From the NCBI GenBank assembly GCA_013398615.1, contig VZSR01000514.1, positions 7,993,316 to 8,057,315 of the forward strand: a DNA stretch of 64,000 nt, read 5' to 3'. The position numbers and the translations under genes are program-made. The DNA comes from Brachypodius melanocephalos. Taxonomy: Eukaryota; Chordata; Aves; Passeriformes; Pycnonotidae. Positions 1 to 11,100 of this stretch are shown one piece after another. Position 1 is the stretch's first letter. Each line of letters opens with the position of its first letter. The notes beneath the pieces are model-generated. The model had not been told where the DNA came from. It saw nothing but the letters and a program-made list of their open reading frames with translations, and ran no database searches.

Positions 1-92
1 AGCTGGTTGACACTGAAAGCTGAAAAATTAGTCTGATCAACATGACTGGCCCCCCAGGGCAAACAAAAACCTGACCTCTCCATGTGTTTACA

Positions 93-535
93 GAATCACC
101 GGGTTGGAAGACACCTCCAAGATCACTGAGTCCAACCCAGCCCTGACACCTCAACTAACCCATGGCACCAGTGCACATCCAGGCTTTGTTTAAACACATC
201 CAGGGATGGTGACTCCACCACCTCCCTGGGCAGACCATTCCAGGGCTTTAGCACTCTTTCTGTGAAAAACATTTTCCCTAATACCCAGTCTATATTTCCC
301 TTGGCACAGCTTAAAGCTGTGTCCTCTCCTTGTGTCAGTGCTGCCTGGAGAAAGAGACCAACCCCACCTGAGCACAGGCACCTTTCAGGGGGTTGTAGAC
401 AGTGATAAGGTCACCTCTGAGTCTCCTTTTCTCCAGGATAAACACCCCCAGCTCCCTCAGTCATTCCTCACAGGGTTTGTGTTCCAAGCCCCTCACCTTG
501 GTGTTATCCTGCTGCCCCAACTCTTTCCACTCAGG
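93..535 (-). mobile_element. CR1 LINE 3'-end fragment, reverse orientation
   Basis: This stretch reads as the reverse complement of the well-known 3' part of an avian CR1 retrotransposon. The hallmarks in order are an AGAATCA-like terminus, 'ttggaagacacctccaagat', 'gagtccaaccc', 'ccagggatggtgactccacc', 'ccctgggcagaccattccag', 'ttgtgtcagtgctgcctgga', 'cacctttcagggggttgtag' and 'ctccaggataaacaccccca'. The match fades after about 510-535, so the right edge is approximate. It is 5'-truncated, as is usual for CR1, and carries no reverse transcriptase frame. The small ORFs inside it are not genes. Confidence 0.93.
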
Positions 536-3500
536 AATATCAGAGGAAACTGAGGAAAGCACCAATGACATCGTTTCATCGACACTTTGCCACCTTCAGC
601 ATTCACTTCTCTGATTCTCTGTTTAACCCAGAGTAAAACAAAACCAATGACATCATTCCTCATCTTAAATATCACAGGATGGCAAAGCTCACACCAGAGC
701 TGCTGCAAGGTGGGAGATGCAAATCATCCTGGAGAAAACTTGAAGAGGACAATGTCCCTGTGCTCCAGAACTCGTGCCCTAAGCAAAACTGTCTCTAGAT
801 CCTGAAAGTGATTACTACAGATAATGAGGAAAAAAGGCTCAAAATCCCCATAAAATCACAAGGGGAACCACTTTAAATGGATCATGTCATACAAAAAGCA
901 AATCAAAACTTATTCACAAAATGTAAACAAAAAATATTTTCCAACAAGGCCTCTAACTATGACAGCTACCATGATGAATAAAATAAAAGAACATTGCCAA
1001 TTAAAATCTAATTTCTCTACAGTATCTTAATATAGGGCCTCATTTTATAAGCCTTTTTAATATTGAAATAATGGTGCCAATTTCATGTTTTCTTTTTTTA
1101 CTATTAATCATAAATACAAGCTTTGAATTTAAAGTTAGCAAACACATGATAAAATTTAGGGCTGTCTCCACAGTACAAAGAGAAGAGTGTAATAACTCCT
1201 CACCTTCCACAGTCCACAATATTAAGGCAAGCCTATTTTATGTAGGCTTTCAATTTCTTAAACCAAGTCACTATCAAAGTGCCTTTGTAGCAAAAAGGGA
1301 TGGATTTGAAGAAAATATTTTAAGTGCCAATGTGCATAAAAAGAAATCATTGATAACAGCAATGCTGCCAACCAAAAATTACTTAACTCAGTCTCTATGC
1401 ACAAAGACGTCTATCTAAAAATAAAGTTAGAAGCAAAGCACAGGAGAAAGAATCACATTTCATGTTATACCAGTGCATGGCATATTTATCTTCCATGGCA
1501 GGTGTTCAAGTGTGGCTGAAACAATAGTGCTGAAAATATATTCCAATAAATCATCTCTACCGCATCACTGAGGCAGAAATTAAAATGAAAAAAAAAAAGA
1601 GAAGCAAAATTAAAAAATTTGTCAGAAACACATTAAAAATAAAATAAAATCGGTGTTCTGTTTATTGTTCTTGCCCTGAGAAAATCTCCCAGTGGAGTCA
1701 ATGAGAGATTATCTTGGGCAGGGAGTACTGAGCTGGCCTTAACACATTAAAAGATAAATCATATATAGCTGATGGAAGTCGGGGGGAAAATGTTACGGGA
1801 AATGTTTATCTTTCCCAAATCTTTCTTGAGGGCAATGTTAAAAAAAAGGGTTGATGTGACTGAAGCATAATGTCATTACTTGCCAGAGGAAGTACAGGAT
1901 GTTAAGAGGCTGATTAACCTGCCTTCACAGCACAAGCAAAATTTGACCCTAAATTTGTATCATGTTAACTTTTTGTCTCCTGAAATTCTCCAAGTGCAAA
2001 CAGGTAAACCCAAAAGGTGCAGCCACTGCAGGTAGAGGGTGGGATGGGAGCTGTGGACACACTAAAACCAGAGCTCAGCTGAACTTCCTGCAAACACAAG
2101 GAGGGTCAGCTCCAGGAATTCCATTTAGATCCATGCTTAGCTAAAGGTAACCAAGGGCAAATTATGGCCCCTTCAGTCAGAGAAACTTCAGAGCAATATC
2201 GCTTTTGTCAGCGTTGCTTGGGCTTGCACTGAACTTCTTGATGTGCAGAACAGGAGCTGATCTAAAACATGCACATTTATAATCTGCTCTCTATGAACTG
2301 TGTGTATAATTTTTTTTTATGCTCCAGGACAGACCTGCTGCTAAATAACTCTCTTTTCTGCTCCGTAACTAACACTTTTCTTCAGTTTACAAAACAAATT
2401 TCTCACCCTTGGTTGTCAGGGCTTTCTATTTCAGGCTGGGGCAGCACTCCTGGAATGCAGCAGAGCACGATTGGGTGCTGCACCTTTGCTCCATGCAGGG
2501 AAGAGTTTCCCAGGAGCAGCACCCAGAGGTTTGAGGAGAGCCTGACTGCTCCAGCACAAAGCACCAGAGGCAAATACATGCTTGCCAGCTCATGCCTCTT
2601 AAAACTGTAAAAACAGGCTGTTCCAGACATACATCATGAGATTCCCAACCTTGCTGACACCTCAATGCTTGTTGGAACACCAAGGAACAGCATTATTACT
2701 CTTAAATTCATTAATAAGGTCGCTTACTCTTAGGTGACTCTGAAAAGGGTCATTAGAGAGCCCATAATATCTCCCAGTGCCAGGAGGAAACAGCATTAGG
2801 GCAAAATTATATCAAATTTTTGATTAATAAATATTAAGAATACAAGTTTATAAAGTCAAATGCTCCAAAGCTGAGAAATAACAGAATTAGTGTTGCCTTG
2901 TTGTTCACATCTGATTTTTCCCACAGGATGTACTGTGAAAGTTAAGAGCTGAAGTTACACTTCTTGCCCCACCCCTCTCAGCTGGCAGGAGGAGATGAGC
3001 TTTAAAGACTCATTTCTGAGAGACATTTACAGGCTCTCAGCTGTCTCACTGCTTCATTCTTCTTAACTAACCATGTTACAACATCCACATGAGTTGAAGT
3101 GGTGCCTTTGCCTCAGCAGAGGAAGCTCAAACCGCACAGTCTGTTTGGATGGATGGATGGATGAACAAACAGATCTTGCAGGGAAAGGAAAAAGGTGTGA
3201 TAAATATTTGGAGACTATCACACAGGGAGAGCACGGCTCTGGAGCCAGGTGACTCAGACTGCAGAGCACATCTGAATTTTATTTTACTTCTCCCACTCCC
3301 CACGGCTATAACCTCTCCAAGGCAGCTGTCAGTGTCCCTAAAGGCTTCTCTGCCCTTTGGACATGCAGATTTTTACCACACCTATTTATAAACACCTGCT
3401 TGGGCACACCAGTGGGTCCTAATTAAGGCATTTAAAGTTCTCCATTACAGAGTCCCTGAGATCTGTCATGGAGAGGATAACTTACAAACACACCTGATCC

Positions 3501-4252
3501 TCTTCATAGGAACCATCCAGAACAGCAGGGCCAGGGGATGATTTGCTAATTATGTCCCCAGCCTGAAAGAAGGTGGCTTTGACTCAGTTTTCCTTCTTCA
3601 TTACAGTTTTCTGCATGATCTGTGGCAAATCCTCAAAGACATCACCTGCCAAAGGACGCAAGTGCAAAAAAAGCAAGAGAAGAATAAAATGTCAGCACTG
3701 GCGCACAGAAATGTGATTTCTCAGGTCATACATGCACCCATGTCTTCAACAGAGAGAAACCCTCAATGTTTTCAGCCCACACCACCATCACCCTCTGAGG
3801 GCCCAGCCCTAACACTGTGCCAAAACATGAGGGGCATTGCCTTTAACACTGAACATTCAGCAGCAGCTCCTGGAGCTTGAAGGCATCAAATATCATCACT
3901 GCATTAGAGGGAGAACTAAGAGAACTGCTTGGAAAACTGAATCTCTGACTCCTGCCTCTGCCAGCTCTGTACTTGGTGTGCTTTCTGCAGTGCTGGAGTG
4001 TCCTTGTGCCCAGGACTGCAACAGCCAGTGGCAAAAGCCTTTTCCTGGGAAGCAGAGGGTTTGGACCCCAGTACAGTCATGCAGAACAGGACAGAGAACC
4101 TGAATTTCTTAATCTGAATTAATCACTTATGTGGTTTTTATCCTCCCCTTTCCCTTCAATAAAATTAAATTTTTAAAAGGCCAGTATAAGTTCCATTTGT
4201 AAAAGGAACTACAGAATCATCTAAATTAGATAAGAGAGTCTAGCTGCATTAT
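536..4252. other. Intergenic DNA, no gene seen
   Basis: AT-rich single-copy sequence with many stops in all frames. The only low-complexity elements noted are a (GGAT)4 run at 3147-3162 and short A or T runs. The open frames here (up to 115 codons) show no recognisable domain and no exon-like splice context. I see nothing further that I can support. Confidence 0.6.
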
Positions 4253-4286
4253 TATTTTGTGTGTTTGTGTATTTACACACAAAATA
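4253..4286. repeat. Inverted repeat, 12-bp stem, 10-nt loop
   Basis: The left arm at 4253-4264 (TATTTTGTGTGT type) is the exact reverse complement of the right arm at 4275-4286. The spacer is ttgtgtattt. A short CA run follows at about 4291-4302. It may simply be a degenerate TG/CA microsatellite that folds on itself; no function is implied. Confidence 0.7.
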
Positions 4287-4389
4287 GTAATACACACACA
4301 CATTATTTTTGCCAAATCAATCAAAATACCAGCTTCAACATCTCATACTGTCCTTAGATTGATTTGCATCAATGAACAGTCTGCAGTGC

Positions 4390-5430
4390 ATCGCAAAAGC
4401 CCTTTTCCCTATACGCCAGTGAATGTAAGAAAACTCAATAACCACAAACAAACTGCGTGGTGCCAATTAAATATTTTCTAAGTGAATCTAGAGGAACAGA
4501 AGTGGTGTAATTTTCGTGCTACAGGGTGCATTTGTGTTGCCTGATTATCAAACCCTTTATTCCATTTGCTGTAACAAAGGTTCCAAAATTGGAGCGCACC
4601 CGCGGGAGCGCCGTTTACAAGATTCATTCGGAGATGTATCAACAGTTCAAGTCCACGAGGTACAGGAGAACATTGTAGAACATTCACAGTTCATAAACCC
4701 CAATATAACAACTGCCAAGCCCTATAATATCGTGCTTTCAGAAGAACAATTCACTCCTTTATACATCAAACAGCAATTTTCCTAACTGCGGTAATTTTAT
4801 ACGCAATGATAAATTCGTGTGGAAATTAGCCCGATGGTTTCTCAGGAAATGTAATGCAAAGAAACTCCCTAAACTTACTGCACCTTTTTCAACATGCATG
4901 TATTATTTAAATACTTAACTATAATTGCATTTCTTTGGAAAAACTGGGTACTTTTGCTCTTGACACCGGCACAGGTCTTTTTCTCCCAGGATTAGTCTCA
5001 GTGTGGTTTGCAGGATTTACCATGGCTACTTATAATCACTGCTTGAAAAATTGACAGGCAAAGTATTTTTCCAAGGAAAGTACTCTGTAGGGCTTAAGAA
5101 ATAGATATCTTGGTAATCGAATTCAGAAAGGCAATGCTCATACACGTAAAGAAAGGTCATTGTTGGCTGAAGTGTGACAGACCCAGTCTGTGTTAATTTA
5201 TACTGACTTGATGAAAATCCATGACTTCCCCGAATTTTGGACTGACTCCTGACAATTGCAGATCCCAGCCAAATATAACAGGCTTTTAGCACAGTGACTT
5301 TCAGGTTGACCCATTTGGGATAATAAGCCCCACAAAACCCGAGAATGTAAAACTTAGGAGCTCCTCCTGACTTGAACAGCTCCAAGCAAAGGGACTGGTA
5401 GAAATTCAAACCATGATTTGCGTAAGGCTT
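4390..5430. promoter_or_regulatory. CpG-enriched intergenic block, possible regulatory element
   Basis: I count about 17 CpG dinucleotides between 4390 and 4990, including a tight group around 4593-4612 with a CCCGCGGG palindrome, and about five more up to 5430. The adjoining 5461-6400 has about four in 940 bp. It does not match CR1. The frame on the minus strand at 5026-5451 and the one on the plus strand at 4516-4785 lack recognisable domains. CpG retention in an AT-rich flank is typical of hypomethylated or constrained elements, but function is an inference. Confidence 0.3.
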
Positions 5431-5459
5431 TGTCATACCTTGCAGCATCAAAATAAACC

Positions 5460-7683
5460 CTCAATTCTTTAATTACTGTAACCCTAAGTGCTCAAAGTCT
5501 TCCTTAGGAAAAAAAAAATTAGTCCATCAAACCCCAATTAGAGTCCATTTCAGGACTCTAATGATTAAAGGAAGCCCCAAAATTTGGATTAGGTACCTTA
5601 AATTTCATATTCTTTGTTTTGTTTCTCACTTACCCACTATAAATTGAGATGAGTAACAAAAGTAATTTTAAAATGTTAGATTTTTAAAAAGTCCTTCAAA
5701 AATAGTTACGTTTACTAAATTCACAATATTTTTAAAATTTAAAATTAGGAAATAGTCACGCAAGTGTTATTTAAACTTTGAAAAAAGTTAAGCTACTAAG
5801 TTATTTGAAGTCCTGGCTAAATATCTGTATCAGTTAGTGAAAGTGTAACCCTCATTTTGACAACATTATGCTTTTCTATTGTATAAAAATGCCTTCCTTT
5901 TACTTCCATTTATTCCACTATTTTTGATTAGTAATTAGCTCATCCACAGCTGAGGAAAAAAAATCAAACACAAATTGCAAAATGGAAGAGATATTATTTT
6001 CTTCTTTCTGTCTGTGTATAACAATACAGTGTAAGAGGGAGAGATTTATCATCTCTAAAATTATGACAGATAAGGATGAATGTAAGTAAATTGATTCAAT
6101 TTTATAATTAAATAAAATATTCCTTTTGTTTAATAATTGAATTTATATTGTTTTCTTATATATCTAGCCTACCCAGGATAATTTATTGCAGTAGCATTAA
6201 GATTAATTCCTAGATTTTATATCCACTGGAATTATAATTTATACATAAATGAGGATATAAACATAATCCAGCCCATAATAAATGCAAATAGAAACAAATC
6301 TATACAAGAGCCTAAATAATAAATACAAGATATATCGTGGCCTATATATAAGCAAGTTATTGCAGCCGTAAAGGTGTTCTGTTTGTTTATCAATATTATT
6401 TAAATTACTTTTTTTATTATTTTGGTTTAAATCACCTCAGCATGGCTGGGTCTTTCCAGGCTGCATTGCCAGTCTCTAACAGCACATCTCTGCTCTCACC
6501 AGAAGATTGGGCTGGAGGAGCCTCAGTGCTCTCAGTGTCCTGAATTCACCATTTTGCTCCTGTTCCTGCTGCAGGATTTTCCATTTTTTTTCCTGCTTAA
6601 CCTCATTATCTGTCATACTTTAACTATGCCATTCACACTTTGTTAACAAGAATTTGTAGATCAGATTTGGGGGTTGGTCCATAAGAGTTCAATAATAATG
6701 TTTCCATATCAATTTTATATGTCTATGATTTCTGCCAGCCCAAGGAGTGCATTGCTTATCTTACACCACATCCAGAGCTTATGGGGATACCAGAATATGA
6801 TTGTCCATCTTGCCTCTTGAATTCACTCCTTCACTTGTGTTCAAATAGATTTTAGTTCTATCAGCCCAGCTCCCTTTGTATCCTCTGACTCTTGGGTAAA
6901 CACCAATTACATGCTAACCTCACACTTGAAATTATTTCCCAAATTCCAGATTATTATAATTCCTATCTCTCTAATAGCAGTAGCTCAATCAATCAATTGA
7001 ACATTGCATGTTGTATTCTACAACTAAATCTATTTATAGGCCCTAGATGACTTTCTTGTCCCTTATACACTTTTTAACAGTATACTTTGATAAAGTTTTA
7101 TCCTTTTTACAAGTTTTCCTTTCTAACCTGAACCTTGAAGAACACATAATCATACAAGATTGTATTATTTTTATAAACTTGTCTTTATTGCTACAGTAAT
7201 TATTTTGCTGATAATTTGTTTGACTATTTTTCATCAGAATCAAAACATAAAACTCAATATTACCCATTTTTACAATCCATATCAGCTTTTATTAAAGTTT
7301 TCTCCTAGATTTCTAGAAGTGGTAGTCACTTTTAACCTCTGCATAGAGACAATACCTACTTTTACACATCTCTGGGAAGTTGTGCAAAGTTTGATTTGAG
7401 TTCATTTTTTGAGTTCATTATTATCAGCTGGCTAGAAGCCAACCATTCCCATTCCTGACAAACATAGTCCTGTTAACATAAATAGGTCATTGTAAAAGTG
7501 TAATGCATTGCAAAGGATTTTTTGAGGGTTGGTTTGTTTGTTTTTACATCTTAAAAGATGTTACCCAGTGCAATTCTGCATTTTGAGATTTAAAAAAACG
7601 TGAGAGCTGGTTATGTTCCTGTGAAGAAACCATTTAATTAGCACAGATTTCCTGGAAAGGTGATGTTGCCTGAGGGTATGGGA
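5460..7683. other. AT-rich intergenic DNA, no gene seen
   Basis: Strongly AT-rich, with long TAAT and TTTA stretches (notably 5600-6420) and few CpGs. No coding exon, RNA gene or recognisable repeat was found. Confidence 0.6.
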
Positions 7684-7740
7684 AGCTGGACTAGATGATC
7701 CCATCTGAGGTCCCTTCCAGCCTGAACTATTTTGTGGTTG
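7684..7740 (+). mobile_element. Short CR1 3'-terminal fragment
   Basis: The words 'gctggactagatgatccc' and 'ggtcccttccagcctgaact' followed by 'attttgtggtt' match the terminal sense part of CR1 (GGACTAGATGATCT, AGGTCCCTTCCAACC, ATTCTATGATT). Only the extreme 3' end is left. It is in the opposite orientation to the copy at 93-535. Confidence 0.82.
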
Positions 7741-9190
7741 ACATCCCATCCCAGTGAGTCACCAGATATTTTTAAAACCGACTGGGAATTTCTTTCCCCC
7801 GAGTGCTTTGGTCATGAAGAAATTATTCAGCTCTCTTGGTTAGACTTGCTAACGGCCCTGTGACACAAACTGTCTCTTCTACAGTGGACACGAAGAACAG
7901 AGATGCTTAAATTCATTTTTTTGTCCTGTCTAGGGCTGTGTCCTTGTCTTCCCAAGGGCAGCTTTCCCAAATACCTCATCAGAGTGACCCCACTCGAGAC
8001 ACAGGGAGTAGAGGGAAGAGCTTGTGATGTGGCAGATCCTGAAAGGGAAGGAAAAGCTGCTGATGCAGGAACAGCTTAAACCAGAGCCCACCTGCAAGCC
8101 GTGGAAGGCAGAGATGTCTCAGGGGCTCACCAACATCCAAAGATGAGAGAAGAAGATCCCAGAGGGTGACAGAAGGAGTCAGGGTTTGAATTTACTTCCT
8201 ATGCCAATGATTCTAAAGGAACTTAAGCAATATTTACAAATACACTCTCCTCGCATAAGAAAAGGTGTTTGGTGCAGTAGAACTCTTGCAGAATTAACTG
8301 GACAGCAAATTCCCAGGCACTCAGCTGATTACACAGATGACTTTCCTTCCAGGTGCCTCAGCCCTGCTTGGTAGGAAGCATCACTGTCAAAAACACTTGG
8401 AACAATTCCTGTAGCAAATTTGTCAGTTTTGAAACTCAGCTTCTGACTTTTTTGAAAGAGATATGCTCTGCAAAAGCAACACATCAGGTTTTTGTCTCAT
8501 CCTTAAGATATTTACAATAACTTACTATTTGTTCAAATGGCAAAATTCCCTTTTAATTACATATATTTTCTGAAAAACTTCAGAGCTACACTAGTTTTAT
8601 GAGTCATTTGTTAGAAAAGACTGAGGTTTTTAAGAGGATCCAGCTGTAACTTGCCCTGAGCACTGTATAAATTCTTCAGTAAGTACTTGTGTCTGAGTGA
8701 TTGAAAAAAAATACTCAGTAGTTTTGTTTATCAATGCAAAAAACTTGTTTAAACATATTCAGAACTTTGTTTCTGCTTTTGTCAAACATAATCCCTCCGT
8801 TTCTCTTTTTAAGGATGCTTTCATACAAATGATCAAAATTATGAAACCATATACCTCAGATTCACAGAGAACTGGAGAAAATGTCATGGTGGTAAGTGCT
8901 GATGTTTTCTGAAGTAGGAAGACTACAACATCTCTCCATAGTGTTTTGCTTGGGGATAAGTTCTTTAAAAGCATAGCACATGATGTTCTTTCACCCAGAA
9001 AAAAAAAGAAGTAAAATAGACCCTTTTTTTTGGCAAAAAAATAACCATCCCAACTTCCACACAAATCATCCACGTAAACCAAGTCTGATCTCTCCATTTC
9101 CAGCCTTTCTGGCAGTCACCACTTGGCACCACTGTGTGCTTGTGCTTTCCAATTATCGGAAAGAACAGATAAATTAAAAATGAGGGAAAG

Positions 9191-9210
9191 TTAAGATCTT
9201 TTAAGATCTT
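9191..9210. repeat. Perfect tandem repeat of TTAAGATCTT, two copies
   Basis: The decamer ttaagatctt occurs twice head to tail. Each copy contains the palindrome AAGATCTT, so the block is also self-complementary. It is short enough to arise by slippage. Confidence 0.8.
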
Positions 9211-10093
9211 CTAAAGAAACACCTAGCTGTGATGGTGTTTGGTTTAAATATTAAGAACACAAACAGTAAAATCTGCTCTTGTTTAGTGGGTCACTTGATG
9301 TCCCTCAACTGATTTATTTCTGGATTTGGAGGTGTCTCAGTGTTCTGCCTGTGCAAACCAATAAAATGCAGCAAGGTACCAAATGTCTCCCAAGCCTCTA
9401 CTGGGTTTGCTGCCCTCACTGAAATGCACTTACTAAACATTCCTGGGATAGCAGCTTTCCCTTGCAGCTACCAGCCTCAAAAGGAAAGCTGTTTGCATTG
9501 TTCCCTCTCAAGATAAAGGGAGAAACAAAAGAGAACCTCCCTGAAATTCCTCTGATATTTTTACCCAAGCAACCTCCCAGGTCCCAGCAGAGACTCGAGG
9601 CTGTAACTCAACACACGATTTTGCATAATTGGACCCATCTTAAATTGCTGTCTCCTCATGTTGCTAACCCTGGAGCCTGACCTTGGCTTTAAATTTTAAA
9701 AGTTTACTTTGCTGACGCTTCTCCTTCTCAGCTTCAGTGATACTCAAAACAATGACAGAGCAGCTAATAACTACAAAGTGGGCAAACAACAGAGCAATCA
9801 TCAAACTTTTTTGTTCTCAGATCCCATTTTAGACACCAGAGCTATTAGGAACAGAGCAGGATTTAAATGTGCTTTGACATGGGAGATGATACCAGGGAAG
9901 ATAAATGTTTTAAATCAAACTCTGTTTAAGATAAGCACAGCATACAAAGTAGGTACTTGACTCTTGATTTAGAAGTGCAGTTATTCTGATACATACTTAA
10001 ATACACAGAACTGTCTCTGGAAAATAATTCCAATGAGCTATTATATGAGTAGTGAAAACACAACATGCTTGGGCAGAATGCCATTTTATTTTT

Positions 10094-10112
10094 TATTATT
10101 ATTATTGTTATT
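10094..10112. repeat. (ATT)n simple repeat
   Basis: ATT/TTA trinucleotide run with one interruption (attgtta). Confidence 0.75.
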
Positions 10113-10934
10113 CAACTATTTTTTACAACTTGCCAGAGTTCATGCTCTGCACTTATTTGAAGCCAAATATGGGTACAGGTGCACCAACATGTAAAAGTGT
10201 TATCAAATAGCTGAAAGAAAAGTTGATACTCACAACTGAAGCTGTGGCAAATCAACATCTTTGCCTGCTTAGCTGTGTGCCAGAAGAGGAAAAATACTCA
10301 GAAAGCAACAGACTGATGCTGTTGCCAACTGACAAAAATCTTGGGCTACAAACACATTGTATTTTGTGCAATTTTAATATCAGACAAGCCAAAATATTTC
10401 ATTCCCAAGGACCAGGATTTACGTTTAGCCCTAAATTTTCCTCTTTGTCAGCAAAGCTAATTGCTACTTTGAAAACAGGTGGGATAAGGTCTAATATAGC
10501 CATTAAAACAGGGGCAAAGTGGGAATAACTCTTAATATTGGGATTTAATAGCCTTTTAAGCTCTTTTTGACCTGGTATAATGCCAAATTTGTGTACTAAT
10601 GCCAACGTTTGAAAAAAATAATTACATTTATTAAGGATTCCACAACTTTATACTTAGTAAGGGTCTGGAGACAAAAAAAAAAAAAGAAAAAAAAATAAGT
10701 TTTGCACAGAACTGAGCCTCCTGACTTTTGCTGCCCATGAGTAGTGTGGTCTGATAAAAAGAGATTCATGTTTTTTTAGCAGATATGCTGCCAGCTTTCC
10801 TCACAGGAAGCAACAGGCATTGCAGCCTCCAGGGCCACATCAAAATAAACACATTTTATACCTGTGGGAAGCAGGGAGGTTCACTGTTCCAATAGCCTAA
10901 ATAATTAATATCCAGTAGTTGAGGGAGTTGGCAG

Positions 10935-11100
10935 ATTAGGAATTAGGAAGAAATTGTTCCCTGTGAGGTGCTGGCAGGGGTTGTCCAGAGCTGTGGCTGC
11001 TCCATCCCTGGAGGTGTTCAAAGCCAGGTTGGTCTAGTGGAGGGTTGGAAGCAGAGGATCTTTGAGGTCCCTTCCAAGCCAAACCATTCTGTGTTTCTGT
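10935..11100 (+). mobile_element. CR1 3'-end fragment, internally deleted
   Basis: The order 'attaggaagaaattgttccc', 'gtgaggtgctggcaggggtt', 'gtccagagctgtggctgctc', 'catccctggaggtgttcaa', 'gccaggttgg', 'tctagtgg', 'gggttggaa', 'ggtcccttccaagcc' and 'ccattctgtgtttctgt' follows the sense strand of the CR1 3' region. The usual segment between 'tctagtgg' and 'gggttggaa' is shortened, so this copy has lost internal sequence. It has no coding capacity. Confidence 0.92.

Larger units (their letters stand above)
7741..10934. other. Intergenic DNA, no gene seen
   Basis: Single-copy AT-rich sequence. Two small features stand out: a perfect 10-bp tandem repeat at 9191-9210 and an ATT-type simple repeat at about 10094-10112. 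None of the open frames has recognisable protein content. Confidence 0.6.

Noticed and set aside
190..708. Several small frames near the left edge
   Set aside because: They lie in or beside the CR1 3' region, which is non-coding in this 5'-truncated copy.
5026..5451. 141-codon open frame on the minus strand
   Set aside because: Not recognisable as any family. It lies within the CpG-enriched block, whose lower stop-codon density can lengthen chance frames. No acceptor/donor pair in phase was found.
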